Origin: Oryzobacter telluris | Lineage (GTDB): Bacteria > Actinomycetota > Actinomycetes > Actinomycetales > Dermatophilaceae | DNA length: 64,000 bases | Direction: 5' to 3' | NCBI RefSeq assembly: GCF_043099285.1 | Contig: NZ_CP170723.1 | Location: 3,658,001 to 3,722,000 of the forward strand | Shown here: positions 44,131 to 53,500 of the stretch, in pieces | Position numbering within the stretch: the first letter of the stretch is position 1 | How the letters are laid out: every line of letters starts with the position of its first letter | Translations under genes and position numbers: made by a program | Notes under the pieces: generated by a model | Told to the model about the DNA's origin: nothing | Databases searched by the model: none | The model's input: only the letters and a program-made list of their open reading frames with translations

Positions 44131-44170
44131 GAGTGCGGAAACGGTCGCCGGGGCAACCACTTCCGCACTC
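44131..44170. repeat. Family-A palindrome, copy A2
   Basis: Arms GAGTGCGGAAACGGTCGC and GCAACCACTTCCGCACTC, three mismatches, loop CGGG. It fills the convergent gap between the PEP-mutase-like gene and purD (21 nt and 8 nt from the stops), the ideal place for a two-way terminator. Confidence 0.85.
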
Positions 44171-44178
44171 GCGGCCGG

Positions 44179-45459
44179 TCAGACGGTGATGGCGCCCTGC
44201 TCGGCCCGCAGGGCGATGTCGGTGCGGTGGTGCGACCCGGGCAGGTCCAGGCCGGCGACACCGGCGTAGACCCGCTCGCGCGCCTGCGCCAGCGACTCGC
44301 CCGTGGCGACCACCGACAGCACCCGCCCGCCCGCGGACACGAGGCGGTCGTCATCATCACGGGCCGTCCCGGCGTGGAGGACGTACGCCTCGCCGCTGCC
44401 GTCGACCTCCTCGACCCCGCTGATGAGGTCGCCCGTGCGCGGCGTGCCCGGGTAGGACTGCGCGGCCACGACCACGGTCACCGCGTGCTCCGGGGACCAG
44501 CGCAGGCGGGGCAGCTCGTCGAGCCGGCCCCGGGCCGCGGCCATGAGCACGCCACCGAGCGGCGTCAGCAGCCGGGCGAGGACGACCTGGGTCTCGGGGT
44601 CGCCGAAGCGCGCGTTGAACTCGATGACCCGCGGCCCGCGCGACGTCAGCGCGAGCCCGATGAAGAGCACGCCGGTGAACGGGGTGCCGCGCCGGTGCAT
44701 CTCGTCGACCACCGGCTGCGCCACGCGGCGCACGACGTCGTCGACGAGGCCGTCGGGCGCCCAGTCGAGCGGGCTGTACGCGCCCATCCCGCCGGTGTTG
44801 GGGCCGGCGTCGTCGTCGCCGACCCGCTTGAAGTCCTGTGCGGGCACGAGCGGCACCACGGACGACCCGTCGCACAGGACGAACAGCGACACCTCGGGCC
44901 CGTCGAGGAACTCCTCGATGACGACCGCCCCACCCTCCTTGGCCAGGCAGGCGCGGGCGTGGTCGAGCGCCTCGTCGCGGGAGTCGGTGACGACGACACC
45001 CTTGCCGGCGGCGAGCCCGTCCTCCTTGACGACGTGGGGGGCGCCGAGGGCGTCCAGCGCCTCCTCGACCTCCTCCACCGTCGTGCAGACGTGCGCGAGG
45101 CCGGTCGGGACCTCGGCCGCCGACATGACCTCCTTGGCGAACGCCTTGCTGCCCTCGAGCCGGGCGGCGCGCGCCGACGGCCCGAAGCAGGCGATGCCGG
45201 CTGCGCGCACGGCGTCGGCGACCCCGGCGACGAGCGGCGCCTCCGGCCCGACGACCACGAGGTCGGCACCGAGGCGGGTGGCGAGGTCGACCACACCCTG
45301 CGGATCGGTGATGCCCGTGGGCACCGGTTCGCAGGCGGCGAGCGCGGCGATGCCGGGGTTCCCCGGTGCCGCGACGACCTCGTCGACCGACGGGTCGAGG
45401 GAGAGGGAACGGACGATGGCGTGCTCGCGGGCCCCGGACCCGACGACGAGTACCTTCAC
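44179..45459 (-). CDS. purD: Phosphoribosylamine-glycine ligase
   Basis: A 426-residue ATP-grasp enzyme making GAR from phosphoribosylamine and glycine. KVLVVGSGAREHAIV at the N-terminus, VVKEDGLAAGKGVVV in the ATP-grasp core, the signature GPNTGGMGAYSP (about residue 223) and VIEFNARFGDPETQ are all intact. It starts with GTG at 45459. Divergent from helD with a 170-nt gap. Confidence 0.96.
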   Translation of the reverse strand: MKVLVVGSGAREHAIVRSLSLDPSVDEVVAAPGNPGIAALAACEPVPTGITDPQGVVDLATRLGADLVVVGPEAPLVAGVADAVRAAGIACFGPSARAARLEGSKAFAKEVMSAAEVPTGLAHVCTTVEEVEEALDALGAPHVVKEDGLAAGKGVVVTDSRDEALDHARACLAKEGGAVVIEEFLDGPEVSLFVLCDGSSVVPLVPAQDFKRVGDDDAGPNTGGMGAYSPLDWAPDGLVDDVVRRVAQPVVDEMHRRGTPFTGVLFIGLALTSRGPRVIEFNARFGDPETQVVLARLLTPLGGVLMAAARGRLDELPRLRWSPEHAVTVVVAAQSYPGTPRTGDLISGVEEVDGSGEAYVLHAGTARDDDDRLVSAGGRVLSVVATGESLAQARERVYAGVAGLDLPGSHHRTDIALRAEQGAITV

Positions 45460-45629
45460 GGGCCCCGATCCTAGGCGTCGCGGGCGGCGGGGGTCGGCCC
45501 GGTCCGCCGACGGCCTCGCGGACCGGGTTGGCGGGACGAGGCGTGGCCACGCGCCCACGGGCTCTAGACTGGTGAGTTCCGTGGCCAGCGCCACGTGCAT
45601 CGCCGATCCACAGCAGGAGACCTCGCCCC

Positions 45630-47840
45630 GTGACCGCTCCCCACCCGGTGCCCGACACCTCACCCGACGTCGAGGGCGAGATCGCGCACGAGCAGGCACA
45701 CGTCGACCGGGTCTACGCCGAGCTCGAGAAGGCCACCCGCCGCGCCGCCGACGTCGAGGCCGACGGCTTGGCCCGCGGCCGCACCAGCCGCACCGGCGAC
45801 GTCCGCGACGAGGAGATGACCGGCCTGTTCGAGCGCGACGCGCTGGTCTACGCCGCCGCCCGACGCCGCGCGATGATCGACAAGCAGTACGAGGGCCTCG
45901 TCTTCGGCCGCCTCGACCTCGGCACCGAGCAGTCCACCGCCGCCGAGCGCGAGGTCCGCTACATCGGCCGCCTCGGCGTGCGCGACGACGAGTACGAGCC
46001 GCTCGTCGTCGACTGGCGGGCCCCCGCCGCCTCCGCCTTCTACCGCGCCACCCCGGTCGACCCGATGGGCGTGGTGCGCCGCCGCGTGCTGCGCAGCCGG
46101 GGGGCCACCGTCATCGGCGCCGAGGACGACCTCATGGTCCCCGAGGCGCCGGACGACCTCGTCGTGCTCGGCGACGGCGCGCTCATCGCGGCGCTCACCC
46201 GCAGCCGCGGCCGCCAGATGCGCGACATCGTCGCCACCATCCAGCGCCACCAGGACGAGGCGATCCGGGCGCCCTCGCGCGGCATCACCGAGATCAGCGG
46301 CGGCCCGGGCACGGGCAAGACCGTCGTCGCCCTGCACCGCGCCGCCTACCTGCTCTACTCCGAGCGCCGCCGCTACGAGAACGGCGGCATCCTCGTCGTC
46401 GGCCCGTCGGCCGCGTACACCGCGTACATCGAGCGCGTCCTGCCGAGCCTGGGCGAGGAGTCGGTGTCGCTGCGCGCGCTCGGCGACCTCGTCGACGGGA
46501 TGACCGCGGTGCGCGTGGACTCCCCGGAGGTCGCGGCCGTCAAGGGCTCGCTGCGCATCCGCCGGCTACTGTCCCGCCTCGCGTCCCGCCCGCCGGCCGG
46601 TGCGGCGCGGGAGTTCCGGTCCTTCGTCGGCGGCCACGCCGTGCGCCTCGACGAGCACGTCCTGCGCCGGCTGCGGTCCGACGTCCTGCGGGGCCACCAG
46701 CACAACCTCGGCACCGACGCCGCCCGCACGGCCCTCGCCGAGGCGGCCTGGCGCTCGGTGCGCCAGGGCGAGCGCGACGCCTTCCTCGACGCCTTCGACG
46801 GCTCCCGCGAGGTCGACGAGTTCATGGCGTCCTGGTGGCGCCAGCTCGACCCCCGCGAGCTCCTCCTGTCGCTCGCCGACACCGACCACGTCTACGGGCT
46901 GTCCCGCGGCGTCCTCGACCAGGAGGAGGCCGCGGCCCTCGCGTACTCCTACCGCGAGGCGCTCGAGCTCGGCACCTGGTCGGCCTCCGACGCCGCCCTC
47001 GTCGACGAGCTCGTCTCGCGCCTCGGGGCGATGCAGGAGGTCGAGCGCGAGGAGGTCGGCTTCTACGACATCGAGGAGCTCGACGACCTCGCGTCCTACG
47101 GCGTCGTCGACGTCCGTGCCGGGGTCGACCGCCGCGTCGCGCCCGAGGAGAGCTACCACGTCGTCACCCCCGCCGACGCCCGCGAGCGCCTGATGCAGGG
47201 GCGCATCGACCGCGCCTCGGGGTACGCCCACGTCCTCGTCGACGAGGCCCAGGACCTGTCCCCGATGCAGTGGCGCATGCTCGCCCGCCGCGGCCGCACC
47301 GCCTCGTGGACCGTCGTCGGCGACGCCGCGCAGGCGTCGTGGGCCGACCTCGCCGAGGCCGGTCGGGCGCGCGAGGAGGCCTTCGCCGGCCAGGAGCGCC
47401 GGGCGTTCCACATGGACACCAACTACCGCAACGCCCGCGAGATCTTCGACCACGCGCGCGACGTCATCCTCCCCCTCGTCCCAGACGCCGACATCCCGGA
47501 CGCCGTGCGCGAGACCGGGGTCGACCCGGTCGTCCGCGCCGTCGACGGCTCGCTCGCCGAGGCGGCGGCGCAGGCCGTCGAGCAGCTGCTCGAGGAGGTC
47601 GAGGGCTCGATCGCCGTCATCCCGGCCCGCCGCTGGGAGGACCGGCTCGCCGCCCTCGACGGCGCGGGCGACGGGCGCGTGCGCGTCATCGACCCGCTCT
47701 CGACCAAGGGCCTGGAGTGGGACGCGACCGTGGTCGTCGACCCCGACGCCATCACCGAGGAGTCACCGGGCGGCGTGCGCGTGCTCTACGTCGTGCTCAC
47801 CCGCGCGGCCCACCGCATGCACGTCCTGCGCCCCGCCTGA
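45630..47840 (+). CDS. helD: HelD-like UvrD/Rep-family ATPase (RNA polymerase recycling factor)
   Basis: A 736-residue superfamily-1 protein. An N-terminal helical arm (EGEIAHEQAHVDRVYAELEK) comes before the helicase domains. Walker A is SGGPGTGKTVVALHRA (about residue 220), Walker B HVLVDEAQDLSPMQWRML, then DTNYRNAREIFDHA and LSTKGLEWDATVVV. The gap between motif I and II is large, as in HelD proteins, which in Bacillus and mycobacteria release stalled RNA polymerase. An ordinary UvrD-like helicase is the alternative. GTG start; convergent with purA, 26 nt between stops. Confidence 0.87.
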   Translation: MTAPHPVPDTSPDVEGEIAHEQAHVDRVYAELEKATRRAADVEADGLARGRTSRTGDVRDEEMTGLFERDALVYAAARRRAMIDKQYEGLVFGRLDLGTEQSTAAEREVRYIGRLGVRDDEYEPLVVDWRAPAASAFYRATPVDPMGVVRRRVLRSRGATVIGAEDDLMVPEAPDDLVVLGDGALIAALTRSRGRQMRDIVATIQRHQDEAIRAPSRGITEISGGPGTGKTVVALHRAAYLLYSERRRYENGGILVVGPSAAYTAYIERVLPSLGEESVSLRALGDLVDGMTAVRVDSPEVAAVKGSLRIRRLLSRLASRPPAGAAREFRSFVGGHAVRLDEHVLRRLRSDVLRGHQHNLGTDAARTALAEAAWRSVRQGERDAFLDAFDGSREVDEFMASWWRQLDPRELLLSLADTDHVYGLSRGVLDQEEAAALAYSYREALELGTWSASDAALVDELVSRLGAMQEVEREEVGFYDIEELDDLASYGVVDVRAGVDRRVAPEESYHVVTPADARERLMQGRIDRASGYAHVLVDEAQDLSPMQWRMLARRGRTASWTVVGDAAQASWADLAEAGRAREEAFAGQERRAFHMDTNYRNAREIFDHARDVILPLVPDADIPDAVRETGVDPVVRAVDGSLAEAAAQAVEQLLEEVEGSIAVIPARRWEDRLAALDGAGDGRVRVIDPLSTKGLEWDATVVVDPDAITEESPGGVRVLYVVLTRAAHRMHVLRPA

Positions 47841-47866
47841 CCGACGCGGCAGCGAGCCGACGCGGC

Positions 47867-49168
47867 TCAGTCGAGGAGGGCGTGCCGCTCGATGATCTCG
47901 TGGCGGCCCGGGCCGACGCCGACCGCCGACACCCGCGCCCCGATGAGCTCCTCGACCCGCAGGACGTACGCCTGGGCGGCCGCCGGCAGTGACTCGAAGG
48001 TGCGGCACTCGGAGATGTCCTCCCACCAGCCGTCGAGCCACTCGTAGACCGGCTTGGCGTGGTGGAAGTCGCTCTGGTTGACCGGCATCTCCTCGTGCCG
48101 GACGCCGTCGACCTCGTAGGCCACACAGACCGGCACCTTGTCGAAACCGGTGAGGACGTCGAGCTTGGTGATGACGAAGTCGGTGACGCCGTTGATGCGC
48201 GTCGCGTAGCGCCCGATGACGGTGTCCATCCAGCCGCAGCGGCGGGGGCGACCGGTGGTGGTGCCGTACTCGGCGCCGACCTTGCGCAGGGTCTCGCCGT
48301 CGTCGTCGAACAGCTCGGTGGGGAACGGGCCCTCGCCGACGCGGGTCGTGTACGCCTTGAGGATCGCGATGACACGGGTGACGCGGGTCGGCGGGATGCC
48401 CGAGCCGGTGCACGCCCCGCCGGCGGTCGCCGAGGAGGAGGTGACGAACGGGTAGGTGCCGTGGTCGACATCGAGGAGGGTGGCCTGCCCGGCCTCGAGG
48501 AGCACGTTCTGGCCGGCGTCGAGGGCCTGCTCGAGGACGAGCGAGGTGTCGGCGACCATCGGGCGCAGCCGGTCGGCGTGGGCGAGCAGCTCGGCCACGA
48601 CGCGGTCGACCTCGGCGGCGCGCGTGTTGTAGATCTTCACGAGCACCTGGTTCTTCAGCGACAGCGCCGCCTCGACCTTCTGGCGCAGGATGCCCTCGTC
48701 GAACAGGTCCTGGACGCGCACGCCGACCCGGTTCATCTTGTCGGCGTAGGTGGGGCCGATGCCGCGGCCGGTGGTCCCGATGCGGCGCGAGCCGAGGAAG
48801 CGCTCGGTCACCTTGTCGAGCGTGCGGTTGTACGAGGCGATGACGTGGGCGTTGGCCGACACGACGAGGCGTGAGGTGTCGACACCGCGGGCCTCGAGGC
48901 CGTCGATCTCCTGGAAGAGCACGTCGAGGTCGATGACGACGCCGTTGCCGATGACGGGGGTGACCGTGGGCGTGAGGATGCCCGAGGGGAGCAGGTGCAG
49001 GGCGTACTTCTCGCGCGTGCCGTCCTCGCCCTCGATGACGACGGTGTGGCCCGCGTTGTTGCCGCCGTTGAACTTCACGACGAAGTCGACGTCGGACCCC
49101 ATGAGGTCGGTGGCCTTGCCCTTGCCCTCGTCGCCCCACTGGGCTCCGATCAGCACGATCGCCGGCAT
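47867..49168 (-). CDS. purA: Adenylosuccinate synthetase
   Basis: A 433-residue GTP-dependent enzyme converting IMP and aspartate to adenylosuccinate. GAQWGDEGKGKATDLM (residues about 7-22) holds the P-loop and catalytic aspartate. NAGHTVV, IGTTGRGIGPTYADKM and GRPRRCGWMDTV follow at the expected spacing. Standard length. The ATG at 49168 has AAGGAGCCG upstream. It is last (most 3' in the window) of the five minus-strand pur genes. Confidence 0.97.
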   Translation of the reverse strand: MPAIVLIGAQWGDEGKGKATDLMGSDVDFVVKFNGGNNAGHTVVIEGEDGTREKYALHLLPSGILTPTVTPVIGNGVVIDLDVLFQEIDGLEARGVDTSRLVVSANAHVIASYNRTLDKVTERFLGSRRIGTTGRGIGPTYADKMNRVGVRVQDLFDEGILRQKVEAALSLKNQVLVKIYNTRAAEVDRVVAELLAHADRLRPMVADTSLVLEQALDAGQNVLLEAGQATLLDVDHGTYPFVTSSSATAGGACTGSGIPPTRVTRVIAILKAYTTRVGEGPFPTELFDDDGETLRKVGAEYGTTTGRPRRCGWMDTVIGRYATRINGVTDFVITKLDVLTGFDKVPVCVAYEVDGVRHEEMPVNQSDFHHAKPVYEWLDGWWEDISECRTFESLPAAAQAYVLRVEELIGARVSAVGVGPGRHEIIERHALLD

Positions 49169-49295
49169 CCCGGCTCCTTCCGAACATGCCCCCGGGGTGC
49201 GTCGACCCCGAGCGCGCCGAAGGCCCCTCGCGGGTACGCGCCGGGGCCTCGTACACCCCACCCTATCGCGAGTGCGCCCGTGCTCCCCGGTCGTG

Positions 49296-50075
49296 TCAGC
49301 GGCGGCGGCGGGCGAGCGCCCAGCCGAGCTGGAAGCGGGTGTCGACCCCGTTCACGGCCATGAGGTGCGCGACCCGCCGGCGCACGGTGCGCAGGCTGAC
49401 CCCGAGGTAGCGGGCGATGGCCTCGTCCTTGAGCCCGAGCTCGAGCAGCTCGACGAGCTTGGGGTCGCCGGTGCTCTCGCGCCCGACCGCCGGGGCGGGC
49501 ACCGCGTGGCGCCAGGAGAGGTCGAAGTACGCCGTGTACAGGTGCACGACGAGGGGGTCGCGGATGACGACGTAGCCCTCGGCGGGGTCGTCCCAGGCCG
49601 AGAGGGCGACGACCGCCGCCGAGCCGAAGACGGCGAACTCGGTGTCGGTCGTGGGCAGGATGCGCTGGTCCTCCCCCACCTCGGCCCAGCTCGACATCCA
49701 GCGCTGGCCCTGGGGGGTCGACAGGGCCGAGGCGGGGTAGACGGCCCGCTGCTCCTCGCCGCGCCGGATGCGCTCCTCGTTGGCGCGCATCGTCGCGTCG
49801 TCGAGCGCGGGGCCCTCGACGATGGTGAGGACGTAGTTGCGCAGCAGCCCGGTGGTCTCGGCGAGCAGCCGGCTCACGACCGAGGGCGCGAGGGCGTCGT
49901 CGATGCGTTCGGTGATCGGCTCGTGCGCGCCGAGCGCCTGGGTGGTGATCCGGGCGATGAGGTCGCGCGAGGCCTCGAGGTCGCGTCGCCGCTCCTCGAC
50001 CCTCGTCATCTCGCGCCGGAGCTGCTCCTCGAGGACGAGGAGCGCCCCACCGTCGTACGTCGATGGGTCGCTCAC
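49296..50075 (-). CDS. LuxR-type helix-turn-helix regulator
   Basis: A 259-residue protein. The N-terminal coiled stretch (LEEQLRREMTRVEERRRDLEASR) may dimerise, and a central domain resembles the sensor-like regions of TrmB/LuxR-type actinobacterial regulators. The C-terminal helix-turn-helix is LLELGLKDEAIARYLGVSLR followed by TVRRRVAHLMAVNG (about 210-245). GTG 50075 has GGAGGTGG at good spacing; an ATG at 50090 is in frame but poorly spaced. It lies between purA and the DUF3151-fbaA pair. No target site was identified. Confidence 0.78.
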   Translation of the reverse strand: MSDPSTYDGGALLVLEEQLRREMTRVEERRRDLEASRDLIARITTQALGAHEPITERIDDALAPSVVSRLLAETTGLLRNYVLTIVEGPALDDATMRANEERIRRGEEQRAVYPASALSTPQGQRWMSSWAEVGEDQRILPTTDTEFAVFGSAAVVALSAWDDPAEGYVVIRDPLVVHLYTAYFDLSWRHAVPAPAVGRESTGDPKLVELLELGLKDEAIARYLGVSLRTVRRRVAHLMAVNGVDTRFQLGWALARRRR

Positions 50076-50262
50076 GCGTCCCACCTCCATTCCCCTGCGG
50101 AAGGTGGCCGAATGCTGCCAGTGGCATCCAAGTGTCGCACTATCCGGGGCCCCCGTTGCACCATTGACCAGCACAGCCGAGGTTGCAGGGGACCGACGGG
50201 TGGGCGTTTCTTGGCGAGAGGGAAGCGCTCGACATCCCGGCGGGCTCGTAGACGGCTGTGGA

Positions 50263-50294
50263 GAAGGGCCCGGGTGTTCGCACCCGGGCCCTTC
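50263..50294 (-). terminator. Terminator of the fbaA-DUF3151 operon
   Basis: Perfect 14-bp stem (GAAGGGCCCGGGTG / CACCCGGGCCCTTC) closed by a TTCG tetraloop, 32 nt past the DUF3151 stop. The UUCG loop would make this an exceptionally stable hairpin. Confidence 0.85.
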
Positions 50295-50326
50295 GTCCGT
50301 GCTCAGGGCGCTCGGCGCCCCCCGGG

Positions 50327-50731
50327 CTACAGCCCCAGCTCGCGCGCGCCGGTGGCGCTGGAGGCGCGCAGGAACTCGGCACAGCGGTGCCGCTCCTCCT
50401 CCTCGCCGATGGCGCCCGCGGCGCGGCTCAGGGCCGCGAGGGCCCGCAGGAAGCCGCGGTTGGGCTCGTGCTCCCACGGCACCGGACCCTGGCCGCGCCA
50501 GCCACTGCGGCGCAGGGCGTCCAGGCCGCGGTGGTACCCGGTGCGGGCGTAGGCGTAGGCCTCGACCGCGCGGTCGTCGGCCAGGGCGTCCTCGGCGAGG
50601 ACGGCCCACGCCAGCGACGACGACGGATGGGCGGCCGCCACCTGGTCCGGGGCCACGCCGTCGTCCAGCGGACGGGAGGCGGGGTCCTCGGGCAGGTGGG
50701 TCGGGGGGATGCCGAGCAGGTCCGAGCTCAC
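50327..50731 (-). CDS. DUF3151 family protein
   Basis: A 134-residue actinobacterial protein of unknown function. Recognisable by PSSSLAWAVLAEDAL, RTGYHRGLDALRRSGWRGQG and PNRGFLRALAALSRAA, which form a short TPR-like helical set. GTG at 50731 overlaps the fbaA stop by 4 bp. The fbaA-DUF3151 pairing is common in actinobacteria, often followed by purA; here a LuxR-type gene separates it from purA. Confidence 0.85.
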   Translation of the reverse strand: MSSDLLGIPPTHLPEDPASRPLDDGVAPDQVAAAHPSSSLAWAVLAEDALADDRAVEAYAYARTGYHRGLDALRRSGWRGQGPVPWEHEPNRGFLRALAALSRAAGAIGEEEERHRCAEFLRASSATGARELGL

Positions 50732-51756
50732 GCGTGCGTGCCGGCCGAGCGCAGGTTCTGGCAGGCCTCGACGACGCGGGCCGCCATGCCGGCCTCGGCC
50801 TCCTTGCCCCACGCGCGCGGGTCGTACTGCTTCTTGTTGCCGACCTCGCCGTCGATCTTCAGCACGCCCGAGTAGTTCTTGAACATCCAGTCGGCGACCG
50901 GTCGGGTGAAGGCGTACTGGGTGTCGGTGTCGACGTTCATCTTCACGACGCCGTAGTCGACTGCGTCCGAGATCTCCTGCGGCAGCGAGCCCGAGCCACC
51001 GTGGAAGACGAGGTGGAAGGGCTTGGAGCCGGCGGGGAGGCCGAGCTCGGCGGCCGCGGCGTCCTGGGCGGCCTTGAGGACCTCGGGGCGCAGCTTGACG
51101 CCACCGGGCTTGTAGACGCCGTGCACGTTGCCGAAGGTCAGCGCGGTCATGTAGTAGCCGTTCTCGCCGCTGCCGAGGGCGCGGACCGTGGCCACGGCGT
51201 CCTCGGGGGTGGAGTACAGCTTCTCGTTGATCTCGTTCTCGACGCCGTCCTCCTCGCCACCGACGACGCCCACCTCGATCTCGAGGATGATGCGGGCGGC
51301 CTTGCAGGCGGCGAGCAGCTCCTCGGCGATCGTGAGGTTCTCGTCGAGCGGCACGGACGAGCCGTCCCACATGTGGCTCTGGAAGATCGGGAGGCCGCCG
51401 GCCTTCACCCGCTCGGTGGACGCCGCGATGAGCGGGCGCACGAAGCCGTCGAGCTTGTCCTTGGGGCAGTGGTCGGTGTGGAGGGCGATGTTGACGGGGT
51501 AGCCCTTCGCCACCTCCTGCGCGTAGGCCGCGAGCGCGAGCGAGCCGGTCACCATGTTCTTGACCGTGGAGCCCGACGCGTACTCGCCGCCGCCGGTGGA
51601 GACCTGGATGATGCCGTCGGAGCCGGCCTCGGCGAAGCCGCGGATGGCGGCCGTGACCGTCTGGCTCGACGTGATGTTGATGGCCGGGTAGGCGAACGAG
51701 CCGTTCTTGGCTCGGTCGAGCATGTCGGCGTAGACCTCGGGCGTTGCGATGGGCAC
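50728..51756 (-). CDS. fbaA: Class II fructose-bisphosphate aldolase
   Basis: A 342-residue zinc aldolase cleaving fructose 1,6-bisphosphate. Zinc and catalytic residues lie in ALHTDHCPKDKLDGF (about residue 95), LEIEVGVVGGEEDGVE, FGNVHGVYKPGG and VFHGGSGSLP. KMNVDTDTQYAF near the C-terminus is the phosphate-binding segment. GTG at 51756 with a GAGGAG ribosome site 6 nt upstream. Coupled to DUF3151 downstream. A 427-nt non-coding region lies upstream. Confidence 0.96.
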   Translation of the reverse strand: MPIATPEVYADMLDRAKNGSFAYPAINITSSQTVTAAIRGFAEAGSDGIIQVSTGGGEYASGSTVKNMVTGSLALAAYAQEVAKGYPVNIALHTDHCPKDKLDGFVRPLIAASTERVKAGGLPIFQSHMWDGSSVPLDENLTIAEELLAACKAARIILEIEVGVVGGEEDGVENEINEKLYSTPEDAVATVRALGSGENGYYMTALTFGNVHGVYKPGGVKLRPEVLKAAQDAAAAELGLPAGSKPFHLVFHGGSGSLPQEISDAVDYGVVKMNVDTDTQYAFTRPVADWMFKNYSGVLKIDGEVGNKKQYDPRAWGKEAEAGMAARVVEACQNLRSAGTHA

Positions 51757-52183
51757 GGTGATCTCCTCGGGAGGGGGGTGGCGTGTGCCGGTACGCACCG
51801 ATCCTTCCACGATCGGCCGGAGGTGACACGGCCGTGTCCGTACCCACGGGTACGTCCGCCCCACACCGCGGAGCGGGGTGGCACCACGTGTGTGGTGCCA
51901 CCCCGCCAGGCGTTCAGTCCAGCCCCCTGCGGACCGGACTGTGCCCCGAGGACGCGCGTGTCATCGAGGCGACGTGCACGATCTCGGTGTGCCGTCCGGC
52001 TATCCCTGCACGGTCGGGCGTTAGGCACAGTAGCGGCGGCGACGGCCGGGCGGAAGGGTGCAATCACGACCCTCCGCACGGGCTGTCACCAAGTGGTCAC
52101 GACGCGCCGGACGACCCGCGGACGGCCCGTTCGGAGTACGCGTACTCACGCCGGCGAGGGCCCCTTGGCGCCACGCTGTCGGC
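51757..52183. other. 427-nt intergenic region between fbaA and the acyltransferase
   Basis: No convincing gene on either strand: the open frames here have no ribosome site and no protein-like pattern. It holds a strong hairpin (51873-51906) and should contain the divergent fbaA and acyltransferase promoters. A small RNA ending at the hairpin is possible but not shown. Confidence 0.5.
51873..51906. terminator. Strong 15-bp hairpin inside the fbaA upstream region
   Basis: Perfect arms GCGGGGTGGCACCAC and GTGGTGCCACCCCGC with loop GTGT. It lies upstream of fbaA and also upstream of the plus-strand acyltransferase, so it ends no recognised gene. It could terminate a small RNA or act as a leader structure. 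Confidence 0.5.
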
Positions 52184-53500
52184 ATGGACCTCGCCACCGT
52201 CCGCGACCTCGCCGCCGCGACACCCACCACCCGCAACCGCGTCGTCGACCTGCTGCGCGCCGCCGCCATCCTCGTCGTCGTGCTGGGCCACTGGCTCGTC
52301 GCGGCCGTGACGGTGCGCGACGGGCAGCTCGTCCCGGGGCACCTGCTCGAGCTCGCGTCGTGGACCCACCCGATCACGTGGGTCTTCCAGGTGATGCCGG
52401 TCTTCTTCCTCGTCGGCGGGTACGCGAACGCCCTGTCCTGGAGGGGCGCCCGGTCGCGCGACGTCACGTACGCGGTGTGGTTGCGCGGCCGGCTTCGTCG
52501 GCTGCTCGTGCCGGTCGTGCCGCTGCTCCTCACCTGGCTGGTGGCGGTGTCGGTGGCCACGGCGGCGGGGGTGCCGGCCGCGACGCTGCGCACCGCGTCG
52601 CAGATCGCGCTCGTGCCGACGTGGTTCCTCGCGGCGTACGTCGTGGTGTGCGCGATCGCTCCGGCCACGCTGTGGCTCTGGGAGCGGTACGGGTGGGCGT
52701 CGGTGGTGGGCGGGCTCGTCCTCGGGTGCGTCGTGGACCTCGTGAGCATCGGGACGGGGTCGCTGGCCGTGGGGTTCGCCAACTACGTGTTCGTGTGGGC
52801 GACGGTGCACCAGCTCGGGTACGCGTGGCTCGACGGACGACTGGGGGGCACGGTCCGGCGGCTCGGGCTGGCGGCGATCGGCCTCGTCGGCACCGTGGCG
52901 CTGGTGTGGGTCGGCCCGTACCCGGTCTCGATGATCGGCCTCGACGGCGCCGCGGTGAACAACTCGTACCCGACGCGGGTCACGCTCGGCTTCCTCGGGC
53001 TGCTCCAGGCGGGGCTCGTGCTGGCCCTCGAGCCGGTGCTGTCGCGCTGGTTGTCACGCGAGCGGCCGTGGCGGGCGACCGTCCTCGTCAACACCCGGAT
53101 CATGACGATCTACCTGTGGCACCTGACGGCCATGGTCGGCGTCATCGGGCTCTCGCTGCTGGCCGGTGGGTTCGGGCTCGGGCCGGAGCCGCTGTCCGGC
53201 GGGTGGTGGGCGAGCCGGCCGCTGTGGTGGGCCGTGCTGGCTGCCGTGACGGCGGGGCTCGTGGCCCTGCTCGGGCGCTTCGAGACCCCTCGGCCGCTCG
53301 ATGCCTCGGCCGTCCCGGGCTGGCTGCCGGTCGCGGTCACGCTGCTGGCCTGTGGAGGGCTCGGGTCGATGGCAGGGCAGGGCATCGTCGGCAGCGACGG
53401 GGTCCACTGGTGGTGGCCGGTGCTCGTGGTGGGCGCCGTCGCGCTGCTCCGGTTCAGTCCGAGGGCTCGGGATCGCGATCCGGCCGGGTCCGACCGCTGA
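52184..53500 (+). CDS. Acyltransferase 3 family membrane protein
   Basis: A 438-residue protein with about ten membrane helices. The start reads NRVVDLLRAAAILVVVLGHW (residues about 18-37), with the family R and catalytic-type H. MPVFFLVGGYANALSW and a long loop RGARSRDVTYAVWLRGRLRR follow. Relatives O-acetylate or acylate surface sugars and lipids. The ATG lies 15 nt after a CTTGG stretch without a clear ribosome site. The 3' end overlaps the convergent sigma factor gene by 47 bp. Acceptor unknown. Confidence 0.87.
   Translation: MDLATVRDLAAATPTTRNRVVDLLRAAAILVVVLGHWLVAAVTVRDGQLVPGHLLELASWTHPITWVFQVMPVFFLVGGYANALSWRGARSRDVTYAVWLRGRLRRLLVPVVPLLLTWLVAVSVATAAGVPAATLRTASQIALVPTWFLAAYVVVCAIAPATLWLWERYGWASVVGGLVLGCVVDLVSIGTGSLAVGFANYVFVWATVHQLGYAWLDGRLGGTVRRLGLAAIGLVGTVALVWVGPYPVSMIGLDGAAVNNSYPTRVTLGFLGLLQAGLVLALEPVLSRWLSRERPWRATVLVNTRIMTIYLWHLTAMVGVIGLSLLAGGFGLGPEPLSGGWWASRPLWWAVLAAVTAGLVALLGRFETPRPLDASAVPGWLPVAVTLLACGGLGSMAGQGIVGSDGVHWWWPVLVVGAVALLRFSPRARDRDPAGSDR

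Noticed and set aside
51783..52310. 175-codon open frame before the acyltransferase
   Set aside because: No ribosome site, composition unlike a protein, and it overlaps the acyltransferase start in another frame.
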